A stretch of 64,000 nucleotides of DNA, taken from Antedon bifida (taxonomy: Eukaryota > Echinodermata > Crinoidea > Comatulida > Antedonidae). A program made the position numbers and the translations under genes. The stretch lies in assembly GCA_963402885.1 (NCBI GenBank), contig OY727095.1, forward strand, positions 10,979,001 through 11,043,000. Direction: 5' to 3'. This document shows, in pieces, positions 14,141 through 26,910 of the stretch; the first letter of the stretch is position 1, and every line of letters starts with the position of its first letter. The notes under the pieces are model-generated. The model was not told the DNA's origin. It did not search any database and saw only the letters and a program-made list of their open reading frames with translations.

Positions 14141-14279
14141 CGTAAAACACTTTATTCCAATAAACCTCGGTTTGAAGGAACTCCTCCTCGGATAAAGTTC
14201 CCCCTTAGAACATTTTTTGGAAATAATGTTCTAAGGGGGAACTTTATCCGAGGAGTTTATTGGAATAAAGTGTTTTACG
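14141..14279. repeat. Near-perfect long hairpin with 18-nt bulge
   Basis: The left arm 14141-14165 pairs with 14255-14279, and 14184-14214 pairs with 14225-14255, without a mismatch. The left arm carries an 18-nt insertion (14166-14183) and the loop is 10 nt. The insertion contains a second copy of part of its flank (CTCGG...AACTC), so it probably arose by a small slippage or repair event. It could be a tiny foldback transposon. Confidence 0.85.
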
Positions 14280-14670
14280 AATAACATGCACACAATATTG
14301 AAATTATAACACATTTCTATTTGTAGTAATATAATTCATTGGCTTACATAATGTAACATTTACAAAGCATTTCGATATAATTATTACTGTATTTTATCAC
14401 TTCTTGATATTAATTGTGTTATATTTTCATATCTATTTAAAAATCAAATTAGAATAAACTCATTCCCTTATTCACGTGAGAATACCACCTTTTTTCGGTA
14501 TCTTAATGTGATTGACTATATTCTTTGAAATTGATCTTCTTAGCCTAATTATTGTCTGGATGCGTTATCTTTGACAATATGGTGAGGACATGCGATGTGC
14601 CATTCTGCCACCTTTCTTTTCTAATTTTTCTTAATAAGTAGCTGTTATGCATGTGTTAGGATGTAAACCA

Positions 14671-14848
14671 GAAGACTGGAGAGGTTTCCAACACCCCTGG
14701 ACAAAATGGGAGCGAAGACTGGAGAGATTTCCCACACCCCTGGACAAAATGGGAGCGAAGACTGGAGAGGTTTTCCACACCCCTGGACAAAATGGAAGCG
14801 AAGACTGGAGAGGTTTCCAACACCCCTGGACAAAGGGAGCGAAGACTA
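14671..14848. repeat. 43-bp minisatellite, 4 full units plus a partial
   Basis: Units begin GAAGACTGGAGAGGTTTCCA at 14671, 14714, 14757 and 14800, exactly 43 bp apart, then a shortened unit at 14841. They differ at only a few bases, so the array is young. The flanking reading frames (62-86 codons on both strands) come from the repeat and are not genes. Confidence 0.93.
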
Positions 14849-16740
14849 ATTGTAATCACTGCAATACGTTTCCTTTGGGTTGTTGTCAAAATAGTGGAAA
14901 AGATTGACTAACTGTGTACATCTTAAGAGCAAAATACAATTCTGCAATCAGCATGGCATTTAAAAGAAATTGATTTGTAAGATTCAACATTTCTACCTAT
15001 CTATTGGAATATTATTCTTCTACCGAACTAACCCAACTTTAGAACACGTCCTTAAAATTAAAAAAAATGTTCGCACCAGTTCATGCAAAAGTGCAATAGA
15101 ATCAACTAACATTCATGTTTTGACACTATTCCGAAATATGTTTTTCAGATGATATATTATACAATTCAGCCTCACCGATTTCAAGTTCATGTCCTCACAG
15201 GAAATTACTCGCAGATTTAATATCATGAGTATGGAATAGATTTTGCCGGTAAAAAGCAAATATTTCATTTTCAGTCTATTGAAAATGTACTTGTTGATTT
15301 CTTGTTCTACTTCTTAATGTTCAGGAACTTTGTTAAGGTTACGAAGATATACTCCATGTGTCGGGTGATGATATTCAGTAATAGGCCTATACTGACATGT
15401 CTATACGTATATAGCATGCTGCCTACCTTGTGCTAAGTATTCTTTCTCCCATTTTGGAGGGCCGTAAAGCCTGAATTGATTATTTGTCAAAGGTCTAAAC
15501 AAGTAAATATTTAAAAGATTTCAGCATGAACTAAAGATCCTATAATATAATGGAGCAAGACAAAAATTGTGTTTATGTTATCCTCTTATGGTAATGTGCA
15601 CCGTAGTCGGTCTCAACAAAGATAAGCAATAATAGCGAAAATTTAGAGGAGAGCCAACAAAAGTGGCATGAGTAAATTCTAAAATGACTACTAACTGAGG
15701 AGATACTTTTTTGTTTTGTTTTTTGATCTTCGAGATCCCTCGTAACAACAGAACCCGTAGCCTGAAGTTTTAGTCTCAAATTTACATAATAAGTCGATAC
15801 TGGATATGAAGCTAAAAGGCATCAGCCTTAACTTATTCTATCAAACATTAAGTTTAGATGCAACCTTTGTCAATATAACCCTGTTTATTTTCTATAATGT
15901 ACACCGAATAGATTGTAAGTACGAGTGTCTGACATTCTGCACCACAAAGTTAACCCTAGTTTACACGCAACGAAGGTTAGCGAAATAGCTCAGTGCAGCT
16001 GTTACTTCGTTAAAAATTACAACTTACGTCCTACATTCTATGGTATATCTGATATAATCAAATTAGTATTATAAACATTAAAGAGCAATTTCTAAATATT
16101 ATAATACATAAATTTGCTGTCTTTTACAATCTTCCTTAGCTCCTGCTTAGTAAACTGTGGAAGAGTAAAACAGACTCAGGCAGACATAAAGTCTCCTGAA
16201 CGGACATCCGTAACAGGCAGACTCATATTAACTGGCTGTTTAAATTAAAACTTTGGTAGTAAGCAAAATATATTTCCAAATAATCTTTAATACTATATAA
16301 AACCAGCTTCGTGGCAAACTAATTTTGCTAAAAACCACAGAAACTATTAAAACCATGTCAGAGAATAATGAAGGGCGTTTCGATATTCGTGTAAGTTGAA
16401 TTAGCAGATCATTTAATTGAGATTCTGGTGAAATTACGGTACAAACAAAAGTAAAAATTGTATAACGAAATACATGATATCTCATTTTGTGAATTTTCCA
16501 ATAATTGTTCGCATCAGTTTTTTTGCTAATAAGTCAGCATTATTTTCCTAGGCATGTACGCTAATATACATATTCCGTTCACACTATGGTACACTTGGCA
16601 AAATAACTATAAATTAATTGACCATGCTGCTCGTACATGACCGTTATGATGACTGTTATTACTTAATAGCGATTTTAGCTCGGTAATATTTAGTAAAAGA
16701 CTGAGCAGCTAACCTCATCGATTGTACGGGAATGGTCTGG
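14849..16740. other. Intergenic, nothing recognised
   Basis: AT-rich, with only chance-length open frames (60-81 codons) on both strands. No repeat or exon recognised. Confidence 0.45.
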
Positions 16741-17775
16741 ATTTAAGATGGTGGCTGACGAATGTTATATACACTGGTCTGTGATTAAGGTGGTGGTGGT
16801 GGTGGCTGGAGGATGTTTGACACACTGGTATGGGATGAATGTGGTGGCTGGAGGATGTTTGACACACTGGTGTGGGATGAAGTTGGTGGCTGGAGGATGT
16901 TTGACACACTGGTATGGGATGAAGGCGGTGGCTGGAGGATGTTTGACACACTGGTATGGGATGAAGGTGGAGGCTGGAGGATGTTTGACACACTGGTATG
17001 GGATGATGGCGGTGGCTAGAGGATGTTTGACACACTGGTATGGGATGAAGGCGGTGGCTAGAGGATGTTTGACACACTGGTATGGGATGAAGGTGGTGGC
17101 TGGAGGATGTTTGACACACTGGTATGGGATGAAGGTGGTGGCTGGAGGATGTTTGACACACTGGTATGGGGTGAAGGTGGTGGCTGGAGCAGCATGGTAG
17201 ACACACTGGTATGGGATGAAAGTGGTGGCTGGAGGATGTTTGACACACTGGTATGGGATGAAGGTGGTGGCTGAAGGATGTTCCACACACTGGTATGGGA
17301 TGAAGGTGGCTGGAGGATGTTTCACACACTGGTCTGGGATGAAGGTGGTGGCTGAAGCATGGTAGACACACTAGTCTGGGATTAAGGTGGTGACTGGAGC
17401 ATGTTAGACACACTGTTCTGGGATGAAGGGTGTGGCTGGAGCATGTTAGACATACTCGTCTGGGATTAAGGTAGTAGTGGCTGGAGCATGAGACACACTG
17501 GTCTGGGATGAAGGTGGTGGCTGGAGCTGGTCTGGGATTAAGGTGGTGGCTGGAGGATGTTAGACACACTGGTCTGGGATTAAGAAGGTGGCTGTAGCAT
17601 GTTAGACACACTGGTCTGGGATTAAGGTCATTGTGGTTGGAGCATGAGACACAATGGTCTGGGACTAAGATGGTGGCTGGAGCAGGTTATAGATACACTG
17701 AACTGGGACTAATATGGTGGCTGGAGTGTGTTAGACACACTGGTCTGGAATTAGGGTGGTGGTTGAATCCTGCGC
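16741..17775. repeat. 42-bp minisatellite, about 24 units
   Basis: Units of the type CTGGAGGATGTTTGACACAC followed by TGGTATGGGATGAAGGTGGTGG repeat every 42 bp (for example 16806 and 16848). They are most uniform from 16800 to 17280 and degenerate towards both edges. Because 42 is a multiple of 3, any frame without a stop in one unit stays open. This explains the 298-codon minus-strand frame (16715-17611, a 14-residue Ser/His/Pro/Cys repeat) and the overlapping 150- and 186-codon frames. No start context, signal or splice site supports translation. The two strands are strongly asymmetric, G-rich on + and C-rich on -. Confidence 0.93.
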
Positions 17776-19285
17776 CTTAGCACACTGGTCATGTAACGAA
17801 TTCAGTAAATTGTTTTAAGGCCTACAGTACATCCATGAAGAAAACTAATTCATCAATGGTCCAACAATACAAATTTACATGACAGCGAATGGGTGTTTAA
17901 TAAATTACTTTTAATACATTAAATGCTCAAGTTCCGGTACAAGCCACATGGGAAGGGGTGATGGTGACGGGGTCATGCATGGGTGACATGTGGTTTCCTA
18001 CGTAATTTGGTAGATAAATGACTAACATATAATTTAAAGATGGGTTGCATTTAAACGTTTCGAATAGTGTTTCCTAAAACGAGGAAATTGATTTCGACGT
18101 TAATTGATTTTGAACGTCGTTTGTATTATATAGTACATTGGTTTAAAAAAAACTGGTTCAGCTAATGATTGCACGGTAGTCTATTAAACATGGTTTGCTA
18201 TAGTTAAATGTTAGTTTTAATATCAGTAATTGAATGTTTAATATCTGTATCAATTTCATACACATTGAGTGTATTGGGAATTGTATGTTCTGACCTAGTA
18301 GTTAACGTTTGTCCAGGCGCATGCGCAAACGCGTACTGGGGTTACGAACAGGTCTTCAGCTGTTCGGACCTCAAAATTGATGTTTCCCTTAACGTTAATG
18401 TATTTATTGAAGAAATGTATTTTTCTAAGATGAATAAACTGCTGAGGTGTGTTTCAAATTTAGTGTAAGTCTAGAATGTGTTGATTAATAAGCAAATTCT
18501 ATAAATCTAATTTTAAAGTCTAGAGAATCTTTCAATGTATTACAAGAAAACACGATGATCAGATTATTTCTGAATTTTAGCAAGAAATCATTAGTCAGCA
18601 TATTATAGTACATAATTATATAATAATGTTTACGTTTGTGAAAAGCTGTTAATTGTGAAAAAAAGAATTGAATGCTGAGGATTTGGTCATGTTTATGAAA
18701 CAGCTATTGATACGAGCCTTTTCCTTCCTTATTTAATCATGTAATTGGATTATTTTTAAAACATTACTATGAGAAAATGTCAAAGTAAGGTTTATTTCGT
18801 ATAAATATTTTTATTATAATTATGAAAGAACTAGAGGTACATGGAAGGTGATTACTAAACAATTTAAATTTGCTGGAAAAATGTATATGCTTGTTTAGAT
18901 TTAATGTCCAAGAACATACATATTTGTGTCCATTACATTTTAGAAAATTTGCCAATTCTTTTTTCACAAACTTGTTGAAACTGACACATAAACTTTAAAA
19001 ACTGATAAGGATGTTAAAGTAATTAATTAAAACATTATATTTAGAAATGCAATTAGTTATCCAAATATCACTTTGTAATAATAATTGCCATGTTTTTGTA
19101 GTTCCCTGTACTTCTCATATTAATAATATCTGTCACTTCTTTCTAGATAGTGATTATCATTAATGTCACTAACTCAATGTTAACATAGAAATGTTTAAAT
19201 TATTAATATAATTTCAAAGAAGCTCACTCCCTCTTGAGAGCGAAGAGTACCCGATTTCGAAATAAATACTATAAGAATATTTCTT
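17776..19285. other. Intergenic, nothing recognised
   Basis: No gene seen. A perfect NRF-1-like palindrome GCGCATGCGC is at 18317-18326. The surrounding 86-codon frame (18208-18468) has a hydrophobic start but no recognisable domain. Confidence 0.45.
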
Positions 19286-19414
19286 TAGAACAACCGTATT
19301 CAGGGGACACTTTCGCGTGAAACAAACGAGAAGTCACTACAAACCACCGTATCACATTAAAAGGGATACTTTATTGGGTCGTATAGGTGTCCCCTTAATA
19401 GGTGTTCTACTGTG
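19286..19414. mobile_element. MITE, 'TACAGTAGAA...AAGGGGACAC' family, degenerate
   Basis: The left side reads TTTAGAACAACCGTATTCAG and GGGACACTTTCGCGTGAAAC. The right side reads GGTGTCCCCTTAATAGGTGT then TCTACTGTGA, the reverse complement of the family end. Related copies lie at 21672, 34101 and 45608. There is no coding capacity, so it would be moved by another element's transposase. Confidence 0.65.
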
Positions 19415-21305
19415 AATAGAGTAAGTACACTCTTGTTACAAAAAAATGATAAAAATAAGGTACGGTAGTAACTGTTACCGGACGCACTGTCGTATTAGTC
19501 ACGTCCACAGATAGGTCAGACCCTTGTCCCTAATAGCACTAATATACTTCTGTTAGGATATCCTACAATCACAATTCAACAACTTTAAATAATCACTTTC
19601 AACCTGACAGATCATATTCGTATGTTTCCTGTTGCAGAAATTATCGGATTAGAATAAAATATCAGGCTATCTGTATTTGATAATTAAACGTACTCTTCAT
19701 ATTCAGGCACCAATATTATTGAATTAACCTGCTCTATTTGCTGACCTTTGACATCTACAATTACCCTAAAATAGGAATAATTGGCTTAATGCCATGAATT
19801 TGCTAAATTGGAGTAAAATAATTTTTTTTTATTTGAAGAACCAAAACTTATTTTTTTATTTCCGTATTCAATTTTTGCCACTTTAGCGTTCCATACTTTC
19901 TTATTGCATTCTGTCCGTTCTTCTTTGAACATCATTTTCTATAGACTTGTGGAAGAATTAAATGCTCGAATCGAATGAAAGTAAAACATATATTGATAAC
20001 TTGTGAAGTGTAAATATATGGAAATAATATAATGTTTATACATTGATTTATTTAGGTCTTTATATATTTATAAACTACTGTAACTTAAACTTAAAGGTAA
20101 TAAACTGAGAGCGCCCTCATTTTTGCATGAAAGTTTTGTGACAAAGAAAGAATGAAAATGATAACTTTGTTTTAGATGATTTAGGCCTACATGTTGTTGT
20201 CCAACAGAAATTACAAAAAGTACATACAAAATAACTTACTATCCATTATATATAATGGTGGTTGTTGTTTTTATATGTATAATTCATTACATTATCTATT
20301 TGACTTTAGTTACGATTTCATTGTTTAGGTATACATTTAATACAATCAATTTTCATGGGGGTTTCCTCATAATTGAGGCCACTGTCTTCGTTATAAGCAA
20401 TTTAAATGTGTTTTTATTTTTCACTCTCTCATAAACTTGTTACCTTATCTATACCCAGACTTAGATCTTGTTAATTAAATTCTATTTAATAATCTATTTG
20501 CCTTTAATTATCCACTGATTTACTCTGATATATATCCACACGCAATTTAAATTATCCATACAAGGCAGGGATTATTTTTATCACAAAAATATGCCACTTA
20601 AATCCATAATTAGTTTAGGCCTACTGTCATCCTTAATTTGCAATTACTAGGCCTACTGATAGTAATCCTCGATTCATAAGCTACATCTGTATAACTATCT
20701 TATCTCCCTCAATATTTTTCTGTATGCATCATCACTGATTTTTCTTTCAGCTATATATTATGTTGTCAAAATACACTTTATACTCCTACTCCATCAATCT
20801 AAATTGAAAGGTTTTCTATTGCGTCTCAATGTCATACCAAACCTTGAAATGATAGATCAAACGTTTGATGGAGCCTTCACGTCAATTGAAAATATATAAA
20901 CGGATACAACAAACGGGTTAACATTCGGCTTGTATGATATTTGTGTATTTAAAAATAATGTACGTAATAGGATATAACTGTAGATACTTCTGGTCAAAGA
21001 AAGAGAAATTAATCTCGCTGACCACTCACTGATTCCAAAATCTGATAATGAAGGGGATTTCCCATTCAACTGTAAATCGTAACTATACAAAACCGTACGC
21101 CCTTAATAAGTTCTTCCGACTGTGATATCTCTGACATATAAAACTGCAAATAAATACTACAATTTCATGCTTAATTTCTACTTCTAGTATTGGTTTCACT
21201 TATTTGTATCTATACCATACCTAGTATTTTTTTTAATTTTAAGCTTCGGTTTCGAAGATTAGCCTATAATATTTCATTAGTATAAAGGTTCATCTGGATC
21301 TCTGT

Positions 21306-21485
21306 ATAGTATTCATATAATTTTTTCTTTTGGATAATCCAAAGTTAACAATTCTAAGTTACATGGACGTACTCACTCATGATTAGGCTGTTTCGATAAA
21401 CCAGCGAAAGCTAGAGTAAAAACGTAAGTTTTACGGTTGTATTCCCTTTGGATCATCCAAAAGAAAACATTATAATGAATACTAT
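21306..21485. mobile_element. MITE with about 40-bp terminal inverted repeats
   Basis: The left end 21306-21344 (ATAGTATTCATATAATTTTT then TCTTTTGGATAATCCAAAG) is the reverse complement, with about five differences, of the right end 21446-21485. The 100-bp middle has no frame. Each arm itself holds a small palindrome, TTGGATxATCCAA. No clear target duplication is seen. Confidence 0.75.
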
Positions 21486-21671
21486 AATATTTCGTTTAAA
21501 GTACAGATTCCCACTATTTTGATACGGTTCTGAATACCAAATACGATTGGGATATCTCCTTTTTTCAATAATGTTTATTATCAATTATCAATAACAATAA
21601 GCATTCTCTGCTATTAAATTTAAATTTAATTTTATATTCACCAAATTCCAATCCGAAATATCATTTTAGTA

Positions 21672-21770
21672 TACAGTAGAATCTCTATTAAGGGGACACA
21701 TTCAGGACCCCACAGCGCTTTCATTAATGGATGGCGTGCCCTGAATAGTGTCCTAAATGAGAAGTATATT
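21672..21770. mobile_element. MITE fragment, 'TACAGTAGAA...AAGGGGACAC' family
   Basis: Begins TACAGTAGAATCTCTATTAA then GGGGACAC, the best-preserved left end in the window. It continues GAATAGTGTCCTAAATGAGA on the far side. The outer right terminus is not recognisable. Confidence 0.65.
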
Positions 21771-22024
21771 AATAAAATAACATGTTAATACACGCCATCC
21801 AGGTATGATTAAACATTTTACATACATTATAGGCCTATCATCCAATGTGGTCGTCCGCTGTTATTAATCATATTTACTACACGAAATCAAACGTATAATT
21901 GAAAACCTAAATTGATCCTGTAGTCATGCTTTACCCAGCTATTTTAGTGGTTAGGATACAACTTGATTGGTTAATTTCGTATTTTCGTTAAGGTAAAAGT
22001 TCTGGTTACAATTCAAGTTTGTTT

Positions 22025-22086
22025 AGGCCTACAAATCTAAATGGAAGTGAACTGTTCACACCGCTTCCATCTAGATTTGTAGGCCT
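22025..22086. repeat. Hairpin carrying AGGCCT at both ends
   Basis: 22025-22049 (AGGCCTACAAATCTAAATGG then AAGTG) pairs with 22062-22086 with two mismatches, leaving a 12-nt loop. The stem ends are the TAGGCCTA-type palindrome that is over-abundant in the window. Confidence 0.8.
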
Positions 22087-25000
22087 GGGTATGTTATAAA
22101 ACAAATACTGAATGTTTATAAGTTATAAGCATTCATTAATATAATAATTTATCTGGAAGCTACACCATTTGAAACAGTGGCACACTTCTTGAATGAAGGT
22201 ACGTCCAGAGTACTAAGTAAAATAAAAGTTTTTTGATTTAACAATAGGCCTATTTACAGTACATGGATACAAATTGATTTTTAAATTATAAATTCGGAAC
22301 TCATGTAATAGCAGGGCCTACTATTACAGCTGAAGAACGCTAAAAGCAATATCCATGTGCAACCTCACTCAATGTCATCATTCCTACATTCATTTGTTTG
22401 TCCAATAATACAAGCATCGCTTCCAGCATTGTTGTAATCAAACTTCCCATTTCAACCCACCCGACCCCTGTGGATAAATTCATAGATCTGCACTCAAGTA
22501 ATTACAGACTTTATAGCGCAAAATACCACCAATTAATTCTGTCATTATTTAAACGTTTTCTCAGCCATTTCGGAGACGTTTTCCTTACAAGCGTAAGTGC
22601 CAATTGATTATCTGTCCCCGTTGGTTTTTTTTATTATTGTTGAGTATGTAGGCCTAATCGTTAGAAAAACATTTAGTAACTTAAAACTTAACATTAGCAC
22701 ATTTTCGTCCTTGTTCTTTCAATTTTTCATGTAATCGACGTGGATTTAGCAATAGTGCACATTCAAGTAAAGTGGACAGCACTCCTATCTGTATACTTTT
22801 ACTTTCGAACTGGAGTATCAGTAGGCTTATTCAAAATGAACTGTTTTGTGAATGCGCGCCTATATAATATAAAAGATAAATTTCCGGTTACTTCCAATAC
22901 GCCCGCCTCCTGATTTGATTTGAATCAATTCAGTTACCTAGATCTACAGAAGGTAGGCCTACCTCAAGTCAATGTTATTTCAAAATAAAGTTTCTTTTTA
23001 AAGCATAATACATACTTGTGCACATAATGCTGTTCTACATAATGTAATATTATTATTATCCCTCGAAAAGCCAAAAAAGGATATTGGAATTGTTCCCCGG
23101 GGTTCCATGGAAGCCGCAGAACATGAGTTCCACTCGAAAAGTAACTTTCACTCTACCCTATACAAGGCAAGTTGTTTCCTGGCCAAAGTCACATTCGAGT
23201 TAGTGAGTGGATTGTTTTGATCGTCAAAAGTTCGAAACAGGATCTGATAATGAAGACACCATCCACGAATTGAAAAGCACATTAATATTAAAGTATAGGA
23301 GAAGGAAAGTCAACGTAGGCCTAGTAGTATTCGACTATTTAGCATATTTTAGCATGTGGTACTGATTAAACCACATGTTTTACTGACCCGTTATTACGTG
23401 TGGCGTTGTTCTGGACTACTGTTAATAAAACAACCTCACATCAGACTCTGATTTAGTGATTGGTGATTTAACAGAGGTTTTTGTAGCGTACTCGAATTTA
23501 AATTGCCATTATGTCCACAAATTAACTGGTGTTACATTTGCCCTGGAGGGTAACACAGTTGGGTACCTTACTATCATTCAGTGGTCATCTTCATTCTTCA
23601 CTGGTGGACGTGAGACCGGTTTTGATAAAGGAAGACAAGCGCAGTGTCTGTGACTCTGGTAAAACAAAGAAAAGCGACGTGCGTGGCTTCTAGTATATAT
23701 ACTTTTATGTATGTACTTTTAACCAATGATATTCCTCATAGCCCCATAGCCCGATGACTCACACCCTTCAAATGTGCACTTAAATCTGTGACAGTAGAAA
23801 ATCGAATAGACGGAACATTAATAAACAAACAGTATATTCAAGCCGACATTATGACGAAATCTAGTGGAGACTTGTATATTCAGGATCGATGCTTTTTGGT
23901 AAAGTGCAACTCGAAAGGTGTGATTAGCTTGCCTTCTTTATCAATTGACAGTTTTGACTCATAATTAGACCAAAAATGACTGACTATACTACTATTACGT
24001 AAAATGTCTGTTGGAACTCTGGTGACTAGGTCAATGTCTGTCCTCGTCTGTTTCATGACGTCATAATAATATTTCCACAAATGATAACATTCATGGTGTG
24101 TAGTTCTCTAGAGCTTAATAATACCCTCTCATTTTATATTAACTGTATTATTTAGTATAGCCTAATTATTTCAAGGTTTATAGTCTAGTCCGCATTATAT
24201 GACGTCAGTATTATCAGATGGTAACATCAAAAACACTATTCTCCGATCTTCAATCCAAATGTCAAAACTTCGCCACATCGATGTTATATAAAGCAAAAGC
24301 CTATAGAACAGGTATACCGACAGACGACAGACCATGGGTAGCCTGTCTAGATTATTTCCCTCAAATATATGTCGTTTGGAGTTAGCCTATCGTCAAAAGA
24401 CCTGATCTGTAGACGATAATATACTTTCTTAACCTGTAAATAATTATATTTCGTCTGCCTAATTATATTATGGTTAGAGATAAACTGGTAAATAAATAAT
24501 ACAACTTGTTAGATATTTTTTACTTTATAAATACATTTTAAATTATTTTTCTAAAATTTAAAACACTTGTTGCTGACATCAACAATTGTAACATTGCCGT
24601 TGGGTACAGCTCATGTGTGTCTCTAACCCTTTCCTTTTATACATGATGGATAAAATGTATCGGCATACATACTAAATTTAATTAACTAAAAGGTCGATTT
24701 TATCTGATATGTACTACGGCAAAATATCAAGCAGACAGATATTTTTAGCAGAGAATATGTTTCTTTTGGCATCCAAACTATTTACTGAGTATAGTTACTA
24801 AATAAATTATATTCTTAATAAATAATTAATTATTTTGATTCAATAAAACTTTGTTTATCTATGGATTGTTTTCCGTGGGCCGTGCAAATTTAAGCAGAAA
24901 ACTACATTCAATGACAAATATTTGGGGAAGAAATGGAAAATATATTTTACATAATACATTATTTGCAATAAAAAAAACACGTGTGCTCAAGTTAGTGTTT

Positions 25001-25289
25001 ACCGACTAACCGACCGACCGACCAACATAGTGAGCTGTAGAGTCGCGTTGCACACGAATAATAACATACAATAGTTATATGTTCTATTCTCTTAGACTAG
25101 AGAGAGTATCGGAACAATGTATTGTTCAGTGGCGCATCTTGTGCTTTTTACAGATCACTCAAATTTGAGCACGCGACTGCAGCCATGTACTATATGGCCT
25201 TGTTAAATAGCGAAACGGGGCAAGAATTGCAGAATACATTCATTCGCATTGTAATTTTGAAATTTGGCGGGATTCTATAATGTTTCTGT
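22087..25289. other. Intergenic, nothing recognised
   Basis: Contains four TAGGCCTA copies and a short (ACCG)n run at 25006-25023. Small frames (65-69 codons) at 22398, 23456 and 23880 show no domain. Confidence 0.45.
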
Positions 25290-25545
25290 TTGCAACACCA
25301 ATTTTTTCTTCAAACAAAGCCTATTATTAACCTAATAGATAGAACGGCTATCATTACTTTAAAATGCAATCTTCCTGATCCTATTAAAAATGCATCCTCT
25401 ATCATAGTTTTCAAAACACTCTTAAAACCATGCCCCCCCCCCCCCTTTTTTTTTTTTGTAATTTCTTTATGTTTTCTCTCTCATCGCTTTGGGACAATCT
25501 TTGATTGTATAACCGCTATATAAATCGAACAACATTAACATTAAC
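25290..25545 (+). pseudogene. 5'-truncated LINE 3' end (ORF2 C-terminal remnant)
   Basis: The + frame includes LPDPIKNASSIIVFKTLLK. This matches the W-N-x-L-P-x-x-I-R-x-[AS]-x-S-x-x-x-F-K-x-x-L-K signature found at the C-terminus of many non-LTR retrotransposon reverse transcriptases, though the W is gone. It is followed by a C8-plus run and a T run (25434-25458) that break the family sequence. Then come ATCGCTTTGGGACAATC and CCGCTATATAAATCGAA, which resemble the common GCGCTATATAAAT 3' ends of CR1/L2-like elements. The tail is (CATTAA)n at 25531-25550. A dead, 5'-truncated insertion. The family name is uncertain. Confidence 0.65.
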
Positions 25546-25933
25546 ATTAAATGAAACAAGTTTTGTTAAACGCAAATTAAAACATAATATAACCACATGT
25601 ACTGCTACATTATTCGAATTTTAATCTAATATAAACATGATCTGAAGTAGGGTTTTCCCTAACTATTCAAGCATGAATTTAGTTGGCAGTAATTAAGCAA
25701 TTGACTTTTTTTTAATTAATTGCCTGTGTTCAAACGTGTGAAATATAATTCATATTTGCGGATGACTGCAAATTGCGGTTATTTGCGCCAGTTTGTTTTA
25801 CATTTTTCACAGCCGGTTTTCATACATAGGCTGTAACCTTCAACATTGAAAGTGAACAGTTAAAATAACATTGGCAAAAATTATAAATAGGCCTACATAC
25901 CACCGGGTATAGTGATTGAATACATTTCTAAAT

Positions 25934-26230
25934 ACCGCATTCGTAAGCGTGAACTAGATCGAATAACTTATCGAAGTGGTGCGAAGGAATAAGTGCCCTT
26001 TTATTGAATAAGTGATATGTTAATATTGGTCGAATAAGCGGTGCACTTGGTCGAATAGCATTTGAATATAAGCACCACCGCGACATTTGAAAAGGCATTG
26101 AGCATCGCGGATCATTCTCAAATATATTGATGACCAACCAACCAACCTTAACTTTAGTTCAATAACTTCACCGCATAACGCATTCTGAAATTTGAAAATA
26201 ATGCGCCCCTTTAAACGATATAAATTGATG
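25934..26230. repeat. Unclassified interspersed repeat rich in CGAATAAG
   Basis: Short motifs recur: CGAATAACTTATCGAAG, GGAATAAGTGCCCTTTTATT, GAATAAGTGATATG, CGAATAAGCGGTGCACTTGG and CGAATAGCA. They are followed by AAGCACCACCGCGACATTTG and a (CCAA)n stretch. It looks like an internally repetitive non-coding element. The 69-codon minus-strand frame is incidental. I know of similar GAATAAGCGCCC repeats in marine invertebrates but cannot name this one. Confidence 0.4.
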
Positions 26231-26740
26231 ATTTGTTTCTAAAACGCTATTATTATTATTATTTGGACCATATCCAGATGAAAAGACCACAACAGGTCAC
26301 TCTCTGCGCACGCTCATATGAGCGCATGCGCATAATGTCGTTCTTACAGGACCTTTTCAGTTGTTGAAATTATTTGTGTTTATCTATTGTCTGTCTATAC
26401 GGTACTCTAAAGGAACACTAGGAGTTATTTATGCAACTCAATCAACCTTATTTTTTTTATACATTTCTTTTTGGCTGAAACACATCATTTTATCGGTTTT
26501 CATCTACGTTTGACGGGTCTCCTACTGTTAAATCAATAATCTAATAAAGAAATATTTATATTGTAATGAGTGTGTAATTGTTCAAGGGACTGAACCGGAA
26601 GTTTGTATAATAAGTCTGTTTAAAGGCCTACAGATGTAGGCCTACACCAATCGAAAACGTGAATTTCTAATTTATAGAATTTGTTGTTTTTTTAATAGTT
26701 TAATTAATTTAATTATTATTAATATGTAATCGAATCTTTT

Positions 26741-26824
26741 AATGCATTTTTATTTATATTATTTTTGTATAATTGTTTGTTTCTCTTGATATGGACTTGT
26801 TCCAAAACAAAATTGAATTGAATT
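26741..26824 (+). mobile_element. CR1/L2-like LINE 3' tail (+)
   Basis: Ends ATATGGACTTGTTCCAAAAC then AAAATTGAATTGAATT. This is the form of 3' end, with an ATTGA microsatellite tail, typical of CR1/L2-type non-LTR elements. No coding part is preserved. Confidence 0.5.
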
Positions 26825-26910
26825 ATGTATAATTAATATAATTATCACAACAATCAAGGCAAAGAGGAGATGAGTAAGCACGTAATGAGATTGAAGACGG
26901 AATACCACTC

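Noticed and set aside
16715-17611. 298-codon minus-strand frame (plus 150- and 186-codon overlapping frames)
   Set aside because: Fully explained by the 42-bp minisatellite, whose unit is a multiple of three. Several frames on both strands are open at once.
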